Assembly: GCA_046345275.1 (NCBI GenBank)
Contig: JBKDJY010000201.1
Coordinates: 1 to 14,464 of the forward strand
Length of the DNA: 14,464 bases
Reading direction: 5' to 3'
DNA from: UBA4416 sp046345275
GTDB taxonomy: Bacteria > Bacteroidota > Bacteroidia > B-17B0 > Aurantibacillaceae
Shown here: piece by piece, positions 1-7,524 of the stretch
How positions within the stretch are numbered: the stretch's first letter is position 1
How the letters are laid out: the number at the start of each line of letters is the position of its first letter
Notes under the pieces: model-generated
The model's input: only the letters and a program-made list of their open reading frames with translations
Told to the model about the DNA's origin: nothing
Databases searched by the model: none
Position numbers and translations under genes: made by a program

Positions 1-274
1 TCCTGAAAAATGTTTAACAAAATCCATTTGTGTTTTTTATAATACAAATACAGATTTTATTACTTTAATAAAGCTAAGTCCTTTTATAACTTATTGACTA
101 TGAGATGTTATTTATGCGGTTGCCCTGGAGTTTGTCCAAGCATTGCCAGAAACTAAGAATTCAATAACGGTTTATGTAAAAAAATATGTAAGCTGTTAGT
201 CTGCAATTTTATAATTATCTCCGCTCATCAAAACAAATATATTGATTTGTTGTGTGCGTTGCAGGGGCTTAGAT
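1..274. other. Non-coding stretch left of the MFS gene, no gene supported
   Basis: This AT-rich stretch lies beyond the stop codon of the MFS transporter gene and has stops in all frames. A short patch near 115-155 is richer in G and C than its surroundings. It contains an 18-codon cysteine-rich micro-ORF (100-156), described in the findings but not supported as a gene. I see no tRNA and no convincing terminator hairpin. Confidence 0.5.
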
Positions 275-1546
275 TTACTCTTCAACATAATCTAAATCTT
301 TACCAAAGGTTTCTTCTAAATGATACCAAGCCCAAAGGCTTAATGAAAATATGATGAGACCTACAATAACTGCGGAATAAATGTTACCGAAATTTAAACT
401 ATTAGCAAAATAAATAAACAAGGTATTAATGATAATGGTGCCACCTCTTACAAAGTTAGGAACGCTGGTTGTGACGGTAGCTCTTAGATTGGTGCCAAAT
501 AATTCGGAAGCTGTTGAAACAAACACAGCCCAATAACCTGTTGCAAAACCAATTAAAACAACAACGGTGTAAAATAAAAATTGAGATTGTTTAGCAAATG
601 TGAAATAACAAATGCTAAATAAAAAAGCTAATCCCAAAAATAAAATCAATGATTTTTTTCTGCTTCGTAATTTTTGAGAGATTAGGCCACTCGCTATATC
701 ACCAATTGTAATGCCTGCATAAGCAAGTGTCATGGCTAAACGTGCATTTTTAGGAGGTATTTCCATGTTTAAACTCTTCATTAACTCCGGACACAAAGTA
801 ATTAAAATGGCCATGACATACCACACAGGCAATGCGACCAAAATAATGGTTATAAACTTCATAAAACGGTGTTTGGTTTTGAATAAGGATAAAAAATTTC
901 CTTTTGACACCGAATTAAATTTTACTTCTTTAAACATGGCTGATTCCAAAACTCCTATTCGTAAAAACAACAGTAAAATGCCCATAACTCCCCCAATAAT
1001 GTAAGACATACGCCAATTACCAATCATCATGCCAACGGTTCCAGCAACCACTGCGCCAAATAAACCAACTGAAGCTACAATGGTTGCGCCATTTCCTCTT
1101 TTTTCTTTGCTCATGCTTTCGCTTACAAGTGTGATGCCTGCGCCTAATTCACCAGCTAGTCCGAAGCCAGACACAAAACGCAAAAGGGCGTACAAATCTG
1201 TGCTATGAATCAATCCGTTTAAAATATTAGCTACTGAGTACACGAAGATTGATCCAAACAAAACGTTAAGTCTGCCTTTCTTATCCCCTAATACTCCCCA
1301 AAAAATGCCGCCTAATAACATGCCAAACATTTGCCAGTTCATTAAACTTATACCAATTTTTTTAACTTGCTCATCGATATTTGGAAATTGGGCTTCAGGT
1401 AAAGTTGTTTCTCTCAAAATCTCCGTTAAGCTTGAAACACGTTCCATGCCAAATAGAACCAAATCATAAATGTCAACAAAATAGCCTAATGCAGCTACTA
1501 TGATTAATTTATTTATATTTTTTGAGTAAGTGGGTATTTGAGTCAT
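275..1546 (-). CDS. MFS transporter, 12-TM sugar/metabolite:H+ symporter type
   Basis: This is a 423-residue polytopic inner-membrane protein of the major facilitator superfamily. It probably moves a small organic solute with protons, but the substrate cannot be read from sequence. The first helix carries acidic residues in 'GYFVDIYDLVLFG' (21-33), a pattern seen in the metabolite:H+ symporter and sialate-type branches. The MFS signature loop after TM2 is present as 'GVLGDKKGR' (84-92). A conserved Arg (R123) precedes a glycine-rich TM4, and 'SMSKEKRGNG' (144-153) matches the following loop. The remaining hydrophobic blocks fit about 12 helices. The start is the ATG at 1546, because an ATG nine bases upstream runs into TAA after one more codon. 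The gene begins 28 bases after the manC stop, so co-transcription is likely. A link of its substrate to mannose metabolism is only an inference. Confidence 0.88.
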   Translation of the reverse strand: MTQIPTYSKNINKLIIVAALGYFVDIYDLVLFGMERVSSLTEILRETTLPEAQFPNIDEQVKKIGISLMNWQMFGMLLGGIFWGVLGDKKGRLNVLFGSIFVYSVANILNGLIHSTDLYALLRFVSGFGLAGELGAGITLVSESMSKEKRGNGATIVASVGLFGAVVAGTVGMMIGNWRMSYIIGGVMGILLLFLRIGVLESAMFKEVKFNSVSKGNFLSLFKTKHRFMKFITIILVALPVWYVMAILITLCPELMKSLNMEIPPKNARLAMTLAYAGITIGDIASGLISQKLRSRKKSLILFLGLAFLFSICYFTFAKQSQFLFYTVVVLIGFATGYWAVFVSTASELFGTNLRATVTTSVPNFVRGGTIIINTLFIYFANSLNFGNIYSAVIVGLIIFSLSLWAWYHLEETFGKDLDYVEE

Positions 1547-1574
1547 TTATATCATGGCATGAAATAAAATACGC

Positions 1575-2663
1575 CTAAACAAATTTGTCTCCTTTTTGAA
1601 CTTTAACATCGTTCACAAAATTTCGAATTTGCTGTTCGTTTTCTTTTTTGCAAATCATTAAAACTCCGTCAGACTCTACAACGATATAATTTTCTAAACC
1701 TTGTAAAACAACTAATTTATCTTTAGGCATATTTACAATACAACCTTCGCAGTCATATTGCAAAATATTTTTTCCAATTAAGGCATTATTTCCTTTGTCA
1801 TGTTTAATATGGTTAAATAAAGATCCGTAGGTTCCTAAATCGCTCCAACCAATGATAGAAGATCTTACATAAACATTCTCTGCTTTTTCCATGACGCTAT
1901 AATCGATGGAATCATTTTTACAGGTTTTGTAAGCCTTATCAATAAATTCTTTTTCTTGATCGGTGTTATAAAAATTAATTCCTTCTTTAAACAGATTGGA
2001 CAATTCGGCATCATGTTTTTCAAAGGCCTTTATAATACTTTTTGCACTCCAAATAAAAATACCGCTATTCCATAAAAAGTCACCACTTTCAATAAAAAAC
2101 TTAGCCATTTCAATATCTGGCTTTTCAGTAAAAGTTTTTACTTTATAAATGCGTTTATCTTTTTCGTTTGAAGGTTTATTTATAAATTGAATATATCCAT
2201 ATCCCGAATCGGCTCTGGTTGGCTTGATGCCAAGGGTTATTAAACAATCTTCTGCTTTGGCTTTAGCAAAACATGATTTAATCGCTTTCACAAATACATC
2301 ATCTTTTGTAATCAAATGATCAGATGGCGCTACAACCATAATTGCATTTGGATTTAGTTGATGGATTTTATAGCTCGCATAAGCTACACAAGGCGCAGTG
2401 TTTTTGCGCGATGGCTCTGTTAATATATTTTGTTTTGGAATATGTGGTAATTGTTCGCTGACTAGGGTTTCGTATTGATGGCTGGTGACAACATAGATGT
2501 TTTCTGGAGGACAAAGTTCAATAAATCTATCAAATGTTTGCTGTATCAGGGTTCTTCCAGTTGCAAGAATATCTAAAAATTGTTTTGGGTGATTGGTTGT
2601 ACTCAATGGCCAAAATCTTGTTCCAACACCACCTGCCATTATGATACAATATTGATTTTTCAT
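1575..2663 (-). CDS. manC: Mannose-1-phosphate guanylyltransferase (GDP-mannose pyrophosphorylase)
   Basis: This cytoplasmic enzyme makes GDP-mannose from mannose-1-phosphate and GTP, supplying mannose, fucose or rhamnose-type sugars for surface glycans. The N-terminus has the nucleotidyltransferase signature 'GGVGTRFWPLS' (11-21) followed by 'PKQF' (26-29). Further along are the sugar-binding 'TFTEKPD' and 'GDFLWNSGIFIW' motifs. At 362 residues it is the short single-domain form, without the C-terminal cupin phosphomannose isomerase domain of bifunctional ManC/AlgA proteins. The ATG at 2663 starts exactly where the family fold begins. A palindromic repeat lies about 30 bases upstream and an MFS gene follows 28 bases downstream. 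No other glycan genes are visible in the window, so the pathway branch is open. Confidence 0.95.
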   Translation of the reverse strand: MKNQYCIIMAGGVGTRFWPLSTTNHPKQFLDILATGRTLIQQTFDRFIELCPPENIYVVTSHQYETLVSEQLPHIPKQNILTEPSRKNTAPCVAYASYKIHQLNPNAIMVVAPSDHLITKDDVFVKAIKSCFAKAKAEDCLITLGIKPTRADSGYGYIQFINKPSNEKDKRIYKVKTFTEKPDIEMAKFFIESGDFLWNSGIFIWSAKSIIKAFEKHDAELSNLFKEGINFYNTDQEKEFIDKAYKTCKNDSIDYSVMEKAENVYVRSSIIGWSDLGTYGSLFNHIKHDKGNNALIGKNILQYDCEGCIVNMPKDKLVVLQGLENYIVVESDGVLMICKKENEQQIRNFVNDVKVQKGDKFV

Positions 2664-2692
2664 ATTTCTAAGTTATTATTTTTTATGGTTAT

Positions 2693-2749
2693 ATGGAATA
2701 CCCAGTTTGGTCATTTGTTTTTTGCTTGAAGCAAACATGGATATTTCAT
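2693..2749 (+). repeat. Palindromic dispersed repeat, copy A
   Basis: The left arm begins ATGGAATACCCA and continues GTTTG (2693-2709). The right arm is CAAACATGGATATTTCAT (2732-2749), which is nearly the reverse complement of the left. Between them is a smaller hairpin, TTTGCT-TGA-AGCAAA (2721-2735). Two related copies in the same orientation occur at 4094-4148 and 8499-8556. The size and shape resemble REP-like or MITE-like intergenic elements. No transposase or RAYT gene is present here. Confidence 0.75.
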
Positions 2750-2774
2750 AAAAAATAAAGCACTAAATTTAGGA

Positions 2775-2838
2775 AAAAAAAGGATAGTTAAAAATTAAAT
2801 AGTTGTTAAGGATTAAGCAAACAGGAGTAAGAATTGAG
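2775..2838 (+). repeat. 64-bp direct repeat, copy 1 (upstream of the cargo gene)
   Basis: This 64-base segment aligns without gaps to 3911-3974 in the same orientation, with 57 of 64 positions identical by hand count. Shared blocks include GGTTAAAAATTAAATAGTTG (A for the second G in this copy), GATTAAG and AGTAAGAATTGAG. The pair brackets the cargo gene at 2964-3815. It is not part of the palindromic repeat, which ends 25 bases to the left. Confidence 0.75.
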
Positions 2839-2902
2839 CTTAAAAAATAAATTTTAAAATAACAAATTTAACCCTTGCGGATTTTAAGGTTATTTAAATG
2901 TG

Positions 2903-2934
2903 TTGTTAATTTTCGAAAACTTTCCTTACTTTCG
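2903..2934 (+). promoter_or_regulatory. Candidate Bacteroidota-type promoter for the T9SS cargo gene
   Basis: A TTG (2903-2905) lies 21 bases before TACTTTCG (2927-2934). This resembles the Bacteroidota primary-sigma pattern TTTG, about 19-21 bases, TAnnTTTG, with one mismatch in the -7 box. It would place transcription start about 20 bases before the ATG at 2964, just ahead of an A-rich leader typical of this phylum. Confidence 0.4.
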
Positions 2935-2963
2935 ATAATTAAAAAAAAAATAAAACTAAAATC

Positions 2964-3815
2964 ATGAAAAAAAATTTAGACTTTATTTATAAAACAACAT
3001 TTATTGTCCTTTTTTGTATGGCTCTTTTCAGCCAAATGAAACTTTTTAGCCATGGCGAAGCCAATCGGCTGAATTTTAGGGATATGAGCTCAGGCCTTAC
3101 CCATGTTTCATCTATCTCAAATCCTAACCATATTTATTTAGTTTCTCGCACTTATAACCCTGGTCTGGGTTTATTTGCACACAGCCCAAAAGACTCCATT
3201 AATCAAGTCATTCTCTTAGTGAATAAATTAGCCCTTAACCCAAGCATCTCAAATACCTTTTTCTTGCCCATTCATCTTACTAGTTTATCAGTCACTTGTA
3301 TCGCCGATCATCAAGCTAAGATTAAGTGGACCACATCCGCTGAAATCAATTGTGATTCATTCCTTTTATACAGAAGTACAAATCAGCTTGATTTTTCGGA
3401 ACCACCTATTGCTAGAGTGAAAGGAAGTGTAAATAGCTACACGGTTAATCAATACGAGTTCGTAGATAAGAATTTAGAATATGATTCCATTTATTATTAT
3501 AAACTCGAGCAAGTTGATCTAGATAAAACCGTGCATCAAGCTGGACCAATTGTTAATACCACATGTTTGCCAGTTTTCCTCAATTATTTTGTGCGGTCTT
3601 TACCAACAAGTAAAATTTTAAGCACAGTCAACAAAGAAAATAAAGTTTTAAGCATCAGCAGCAACCAAAACTTTGACAATGTCACGATTGAAGTGTATAC
3701 GATTTTTGGGCAAAAAATACTCACACTAAACAACGTTAATTTAAAAAATGGTGAAGCGTTTAACATTGATGTAAATTCCATAGACGCTAATTTTTTTATC
3801 ATTAAAATATTTTAA
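2964..3815 (+). CDS. Short secreted protein with Fn3-like region and T9SS type A-like sorting domain
   Basis: The product is a 283-residue exported protein of unknown role. The first ~33 residues are a signal peptide (MKKN start, then a hydrophobic core, IVLFCMALFS). Residues ~34-105 match nothing I recognise. Residues ~105-200 look like the fibronectin-type or adhesin linker common in Bacteroidota surface proteins, with 'KIKWTTSAEINCDSFLLYRS', then 'YYYKLEQVDLD'. The C-terminal ~60 residues resemble a type A sorting domain, with 'VEVYTIFGQKIL'-like strands (written here as IEVYTIFGQKIL) and an ending 'ANFFIIKIF'. T9SS would carry it over the outer membrane, where it is released or anchored. 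It is unusually short because there is no enzymatic or repeat domain ahead of the linker, so it may be a trimmed remnant of a larger cargo. It stands alone between 64-bp direct repeats, and its base composition appears somewhat less AT-biased than its flanks. Confidence 0.75.
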   Translation: MKKNLDFIYKTTFIVLFCMALFSQMKLFSHGEANRLNFRDMSSGLTHVSSISNPNHIYLVSRTYNPGLGLFAHSPKDSINQVILLVNKLALNPSISNTFFLPIHLTSLSVTCIADHQAKIKWTTSAEINCDSFLLYRSTNQLDFSEPPIARVKGSVNSYTVNQYEFVDKNLEYDSIYYYKLEQVDLDKTVHQAGPIVNTTCLPVFLNYFVRSLPTSKILSTVNKENKVLSISSNQNFDNVTIEVYTIFGQKILTLNNVNLKNGEAFNIDVNSIDANFFIIKIF

Positions 3816-3910
3816 TAGCAATGAGCATCGAGTCCTCAAAAAATTTGTGATTGAGGAGTAGCTTATAAAAAAAATTACAATTTTAGTTTTGTAAAAGTTT
3901 TAACGTTCTT

Positions 3911-3974
3911 AAAAAAAGGATGGTTAAAAATTAAATAGTTGTTAATGATTAAGTAGACGAAAGTAAGAATTGAG
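3911..3974 (+). repeat. 64-bp direct repeat, copy 2 (downstream of the cargo gene)
   Basis: This is the partner of 2775-2838, same length and orientation, differing at 7 positions. Four of the differences cluster in the segment AAGTAGACGA. Together the two copies enclose about 1.07 kb containing only the T9SS-type cargo gene and its promoter. Confidence 0.75.
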
Positions 3975-4093
3975 ATTGATAAGTTAGTAATTAATAGAAG
4001 ATACCTCTAAGTTGTTTATGCAATGTCATTCTTAAAATTGGTTATAAATCTAATGATTTACCCGATTGGATGTATCTAAAATTGTAGTGATAT

Positions 4094-4148
4094 ATGATGC
4101 CCAGTTGGTCAATTATTTTGGTGCTTGAAGCAACCCTTTACATTTCAC
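4094..4148 (+). repeat. Palindromic dispersed repeat, copy B (diverged)
   Basis: This copy shares GCCCAGTTGGTCA, then GGTGCTTGAAGCAA and an ending ACATTTCA with copies A and C. The inner arms are GTTG/CAAC rather than GTTTG/CAAAC, so the pairing is kept although the bases changed. The outer arm is more decayed than in the other copies. It sits just beyond the stop codon of the NA37 gene. Confidence 0.6.
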
Positions 4149-4156
4149 TCGATTGA

Positions 4157-5218
4157 TTATGACTTGGAATAATCTTCACTGTTATAATAAAGTTTATAAT
4201 ATTTTAAACCTTTATTTTCGTCATAACCCTTTTCAACATAGTCATGCCTTCCATGAACATATATGTGGAAGTTCTTATCGAGCTTTACAACACTCTTCAT
4301 GTATTTTTGATTTTTTTTAACGGCAGTTGGTGAGATTTCAAAATCATCGATGGCAGTTAATTCCATTTTATCATTATAGGTTTTTCGGTAATCGGTAAAT
4401 GCCTCCTTTATCTCAGGTTGAGACAAAATTTCGTTTTCAAATTCTTTCAAATTAAAATTATCTTTTTCTTTAAAAAAACTGGTGCTTTTATTAAGCATCA
4501 TCATCTGATCTTGTTTGGAAACGTTATTGTTTTCAGTGAGCACTTCTTCGCAAAATCCTTTACAAGTTTCAATAAAATTATTGGTATGAAAATATGCGTT
4601 TTGCTTTATTTTTAAATTTAAAAAGTCTTCTACCCAGTAATAAGCACAATCTGCAATTTTATTATTTGTGTCAACGATGCTTATTTTATAACCTTCTTCT
4701 TTATCTGTATTAAATATCAAACAGCCTTTATCGAGCTTATTAATATTGATGCCATTATCGCATTCTATCTCAATATTATCAAGGTGTTGAAATACTTTTA
4801 AGTAAGTGTCTTTATTTTCTGTTTTAAATAAGCCAACTGCATCGCATAATTCTCCATCAAGCATGCAATCTTTAAAGTAACAAACATAAAATTCTCCACC
4901 TTTTATTTTTGGATGCATGGATTGGTAATAGAGATGTTCAGCAATCTTCTTGCTATGATCTATAAAACCAGATTGTGATTTAAAGATATCTTTCACGTAT
5001 CCATTCACGTCATGATAATGCATGTCGTTTTTAGATTTAAATTGATAATAAATATCCGTTTTAAAAGGAGAAGTTAAGTAACGCATCACAGTATCTTTTA
5101 AGAAAATATCTGATATTTCAATATGCTTTTCGCTGAGTGTTAATTCTTCGCCTAAACCTTTATTGCCAACAAAATGAATCACAAAATGTGTTAATTGAGA
5201 ACGCGTAAAATCTATCAT
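4157..5218 (-). CDS. Nucleoid-associated protein, NA37 (NdpA/YejK) family
   Basis: This is a 353-residue soluble protein with no signal peptide or membrane segment. The N-terminus 'VIHFVGNKGLGEELTLS' and the C-terminal 'HIYVHGRHDYVEKGYDENKG' followed by 'YYKLYYN' are recognisable features of the Bacteroidota NA37 group. The length is also usual for that group. E. coli YejK was recovered with the nucleoid, but the molecular activity of the family is poorly defined, so a DNA-binding role is by family only. The start at 5218 gives a family-like N-terminus, MIDFTRSQL. The gene is divergent from the S41 protease gene across a 165-base AT-rich spacer and does not appear to be in an operon. Confidence 0.82.
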   Translation of the reverse strand: MIDFTRSQLTHFVIHFVGNKGLGEELTLSEKHIEISDIFLKDTVMRYLTSPFKTDIYYQFKSKNDMHYHDVNGYVKDIFKSQSGFIDHSKKIAEHLYYQSMHPKIKGGEFYVCYFKDCMLDGELCDAVGLFKTENKDTYLKVFQHLDNIEIECDNGININKLDKGCLIFNTDKEEGYKISIVDTNNKIADCAYYWVEDFLNLKIKQNAYFHTNNFIETCKGFCEEVLTENNNVSKQDQMMMLNKSTSFFKEKDNFNLKEFENEILSQPEIKEAFTDYRKTYNDKMELTAIDDFEISPTAVKKNQKYMKSVVKLDKNFHIYVHGRHDYVEKGYDENKGLKYYKLYYNSEDYSKS

Positions 5219-5383
5219 GGTAAAAAAATGTATTAAATTTATAGAAATTAAATGTAGGATTTTAGCATAGCCTTCTCCATTACAACTATTAACAAACTTT
5301 AAACAATCATAAATTATATTTTTAACGGTTATTATTCGTTATAATTTGTACACTTTACTTAATTAAAATAAATAAATTTGGAC

Positions 5384-7462
5384 ATGATTTATAGAAAAAT
5401 TTCGAAGCTACTTTTAGTATTTACTGTTGTTAGCTTATCTTCATTTGCCCTTTATCAATTTGGGAAAAATCGTTTGTTGTTAGAGATGCTGATGTCATCC
5501 CTTGAGCAAGCTCATTATAATCCGTTAAAGATTAATGATGAATTTAGCGAAAAAGTTTATTCGCTTTATATAAGGCGTTTGGATGCAAGTAAAAAATTTT
5601 TATTGCAAGGAGATGTTGATACATTATCTGCATACAAACAAAAAATTGATGATGAGATTAAAAGTGGAAGTTTAGAATTTTATAATTTATCCCTTAAAAT
5701 TATTAACGATCGCATCAAAGAAAAAGAAAATTGGACCAGAGAAATTTTATCAAAGCCTCTTGATTTTTCGGTTGATGAGGAATATGAAACGGATGGTGAT
5801 AAAACAGCTTACGCTACTTCAATCAATGAATTGAAAATTGAATGGGCTAAGATGCTGAAATATCAAGTATTGAGTCGCTTGGATGAAGCATTAACGAATC
5901 AGGAAAAAGCGAAAACAAAAAAGGATACCTCATTTATTGAAAAATCATTTGATAGTTTAGAAGTAGATGCGCGCCGCAAAACCATAAAGGCAAATGAAGA
6001 TTGGTTTAAAAGGTTATCCAAAGTATCACCAAAAGAAAGATATAGTATTTTTTTAAATACAATTACTGGATTATATGATCCCCATACCGAATACTTTGCC
6101 CCAAAAGATAAAAAGAGATTTGATCAAAGTATGAGTGGACAATTTGAAGGAATAGGCGCACGATTGCAATCAAAAGACGGCATTTTAAAAGTTTCTGAAA
6201 TTATTGTAGGTTCTCCATCATTCAAACAAGGAGAGTTAAAAGCTGGGGATGAAATTTATAAAGTGGCACAAGGCATCAATGAACCGGTTGATATTACAAA
6301 TATGGAAATGGATGATGCCATTGATTTGATTAAAGGAAAAAAAGGTACAGAAGTAAGGTTAACGGTAAAAAAACCTGATGCTTCATTTAAAGTTATTAGC
6401 ATTATCAGAGATGTGATTGAGATTGATGAAACCTATGCAAAATCTGCTATCCTAAATAATAAAAAGAAAGTTGGGTATATTTATTTACCCATGTTTTATG
6501 CTGATTTTACACGCAACGGGGCACATAAATGTTCGGATGATGTTAAAAAAGAAATTGAAAAACTCAAAAAAGAGGGCGTTGAAGGAATTGTGATTGATTT
6601 GAGAGATAATGGGGGTGGGTCACTTCAGGAAGTTGTTGAAATGGTCGGCTTATTTGTAAATAAAGGACCAGTGGTTCAAGTAAAAGGAAAATCAGGTCTT
6701 CCGAATATCATGGAAAATAAATATTCTAAAGTAGTTTGGGATGGGCCATTGGCCATTATGATTAATCATGGCTCGGCATCTGCGTCAGAAATTTTAGCAG
6801 CAGCAATTCAGGATTATAAAAGAGGCATCATTGTTGGCACACAAAGTTATGGAAAGGGAACTGTTCAATCATTTCTTGATTTAGACCAATATGTGATGCA
6901 TCAGTTTGATAGCTTACTTCCATTGGGTTCGGTAAAAATAACCATGCAGAAGTTTTATAGGATTAATGGTGGCGCTACTCAATTGAAAGGTGTGAAACCA
7001 GATATTAATTTACCAGATCCTTACGAACTTTTAGAAATTGGTGAAAAAGAAATGGATTACCCAATGCCATGGGATGAAATTTCTAAAGCTAATTATGTAG
7101 AATATACTTTAATCAATTATGATAAGTTAAAAAAATATAGTTTGGAACGTGTTAAAAAAAATGCAGCTTTTAAATTAATTGAAACTGAAGCCAAGGAATT
7201 GAAGGCAAAAAAAGATGATACAAAATATCATTTAAAATTAGAAACGTATCGCTCGGAATTAAGTAAAATTCGAGAGCAAAATAAAAAGTATGATAATTTA
7301 AAACTTGATATATCAGGTTTTTCTGCAGATGCACTTTCCGTTGATAAGGAAATCATTGGCACTGATACCATAAAACTTAACAAAGAAATTAAATGGGTTA
7401 AAAATATTGCTAAAGATAATTACATCTATGAAACCAGTAATATTTTAAATGATATGAAATAG
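5384..7462 (+). CDS. prc: Carboxy-terminal processing protease, S41 (Tsp/Prc) family
   Basis: This is a 692-residue envelope serine protease that trims or degrades periplasmic and lipoprotein substrates from their C-termini. The N-terminus has a hydrophobic export segment (~7-25). A Tsp N-terminal helical domain follows (~30-230), then a PDZ domain (~250-335) containing 'GIGARLQSKDG' and 'VGSPSFKQGELKAGDEI'. The S41 core has the oxyanion-loop motif 'DLRDNGGGSLQE' and the catalytic segment 'NHGSASASEILAAA'. The catalytic Ser/Lys dyad is S466 and K491 ('SYGKGTVQ'), with the same 25-residue spacing as Ser430/Lys455 in E. coli Prc. A C-terminal DUF3340-like lysine-rich domain completes the Prc layout. 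I chose the ATG at 5384. The TTG at 5378 is only two codons upstream and is the weaker choice. The gene stands alone and converges on the next gene. Confidence 0.93.
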   Translation: MIYRKISKLLLVFTVVSLSSFALYQFGKNRLLLEMLMSSLEQAHYNPLKINDEFSEKVYSLYIRRLDASKKFLLQGDVDTLSAYKQKIDDEIKSGSLEFYNLSLKIINDRIKEKENWTREILSKPLDFSVDEEYETDGDKTAYATSINELKIEWAKMLKYQVLSRLDEALTNQEKAKTKKDTSFIEKSFDSLEVDARRKTIKANEDWFKRLSKVSPKERYSIFLNTITGLYDPHTEYFAPKDKKRFDQSMSGQFEGIGARLQSKDGILKVSEIIVGSPSFKQGELKAGDEIYKVAQGINEPVDITNMEMDDAIDLIKGKKGTEVRLTVKKPDASFKVISIIRDVIEIDETYAKSAILNNKKKVGYIYLPMFYADFTRNGAHKCSDDVKKEIEKLKKEGVEGIVIDLRDNGGGSLQEVVEMVGLFVNKGPVVQVKGKSGLPNIMENKYSKVVWDGPLAIMINHGSASASEILAAAIQDYKRGIIVGTQSYGKGTVQSFLDLDQYVMHQFDSLLPLGSVKITMQKFYRINGGATQLKGVKPDINLPDPYELLEIGEKEMDYPMPWDEISKANYVEYTLINYDKLKKYSLERVKKNAAFKLIETEAKELKAKKDDTKYHLKLETYRSELSKIREQNKKYDNLKLDISGFSADALSVDKEIIGTDTIKLNKEIKWVKNIAKDNYIYETSNILNDMK

Positions 7463-7524
7463 ATTAAATTTTATGTTAAGGTTGTTAAATATAATCTGAT
7501 TAAAAATCTAATTTGTAAGAATTA

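Larger units (their letters stand above)
2664..2963. other. Divergent intergenic region with palindrome A, direct repeat 1 and a promoter
   Basis: This 300-base gap separates manC (minus) from the T9SS-type cargo gene (plus). In order it holds palindromic repeat copy A (2693-2749), an A-rich stretch, direct repeat copy 1 (2775-2838) and a candidate promoter for the plus-strand gene (2903-2934). I see no coding potential in it. Confidence 0.7.
3816..4156. other. 341-base gap between convergent genes, with direct repeat 2 and palindrome B
   Basis: The stretch lies between the ends of the cargo gene (plus) and the NA37 gene (minus). It holds a weak hairpin with a 7-bp stem, TCCTCAA/TTGAGGA (3833-3857), and a few A-rich bases after it. 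It then contains direct repeat copy 2 (3911-3974) and palindrome copy B (4094-4148). No open reading frame of note is present. The hairpin could help end transcription, but no run of T follows it. Confidence 0.65.

Noticed and set aside
732..1004. 90-codon plus-strand frame inside the MFS gene
   Set aside because: It is antisense to a well-supported transporter, and its protein resembles nothing.
3833..3857. 7-bp hairpin TCCTCAA/TTGAGGA after the cargo gene as a terminator
   Set aside because: The stem is short, the loop is 11 bases and no T-run follows. It is noted in the gap entry only.
5378..5383. TTG start for the S41 protease two codons before the ATG
   Set aside because: The ATG at 5384 gives a normal lysine-containing export signal, and the two extra residues add nothing recognisable.
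7461..7496. Imperfect AT-only inverted repeat between the convergent S41 and secreted-protein genes as a bidirectional terminator
   Set aside because: It is almost all A and T with mismatches, and would be expected often in sequence of this composition.
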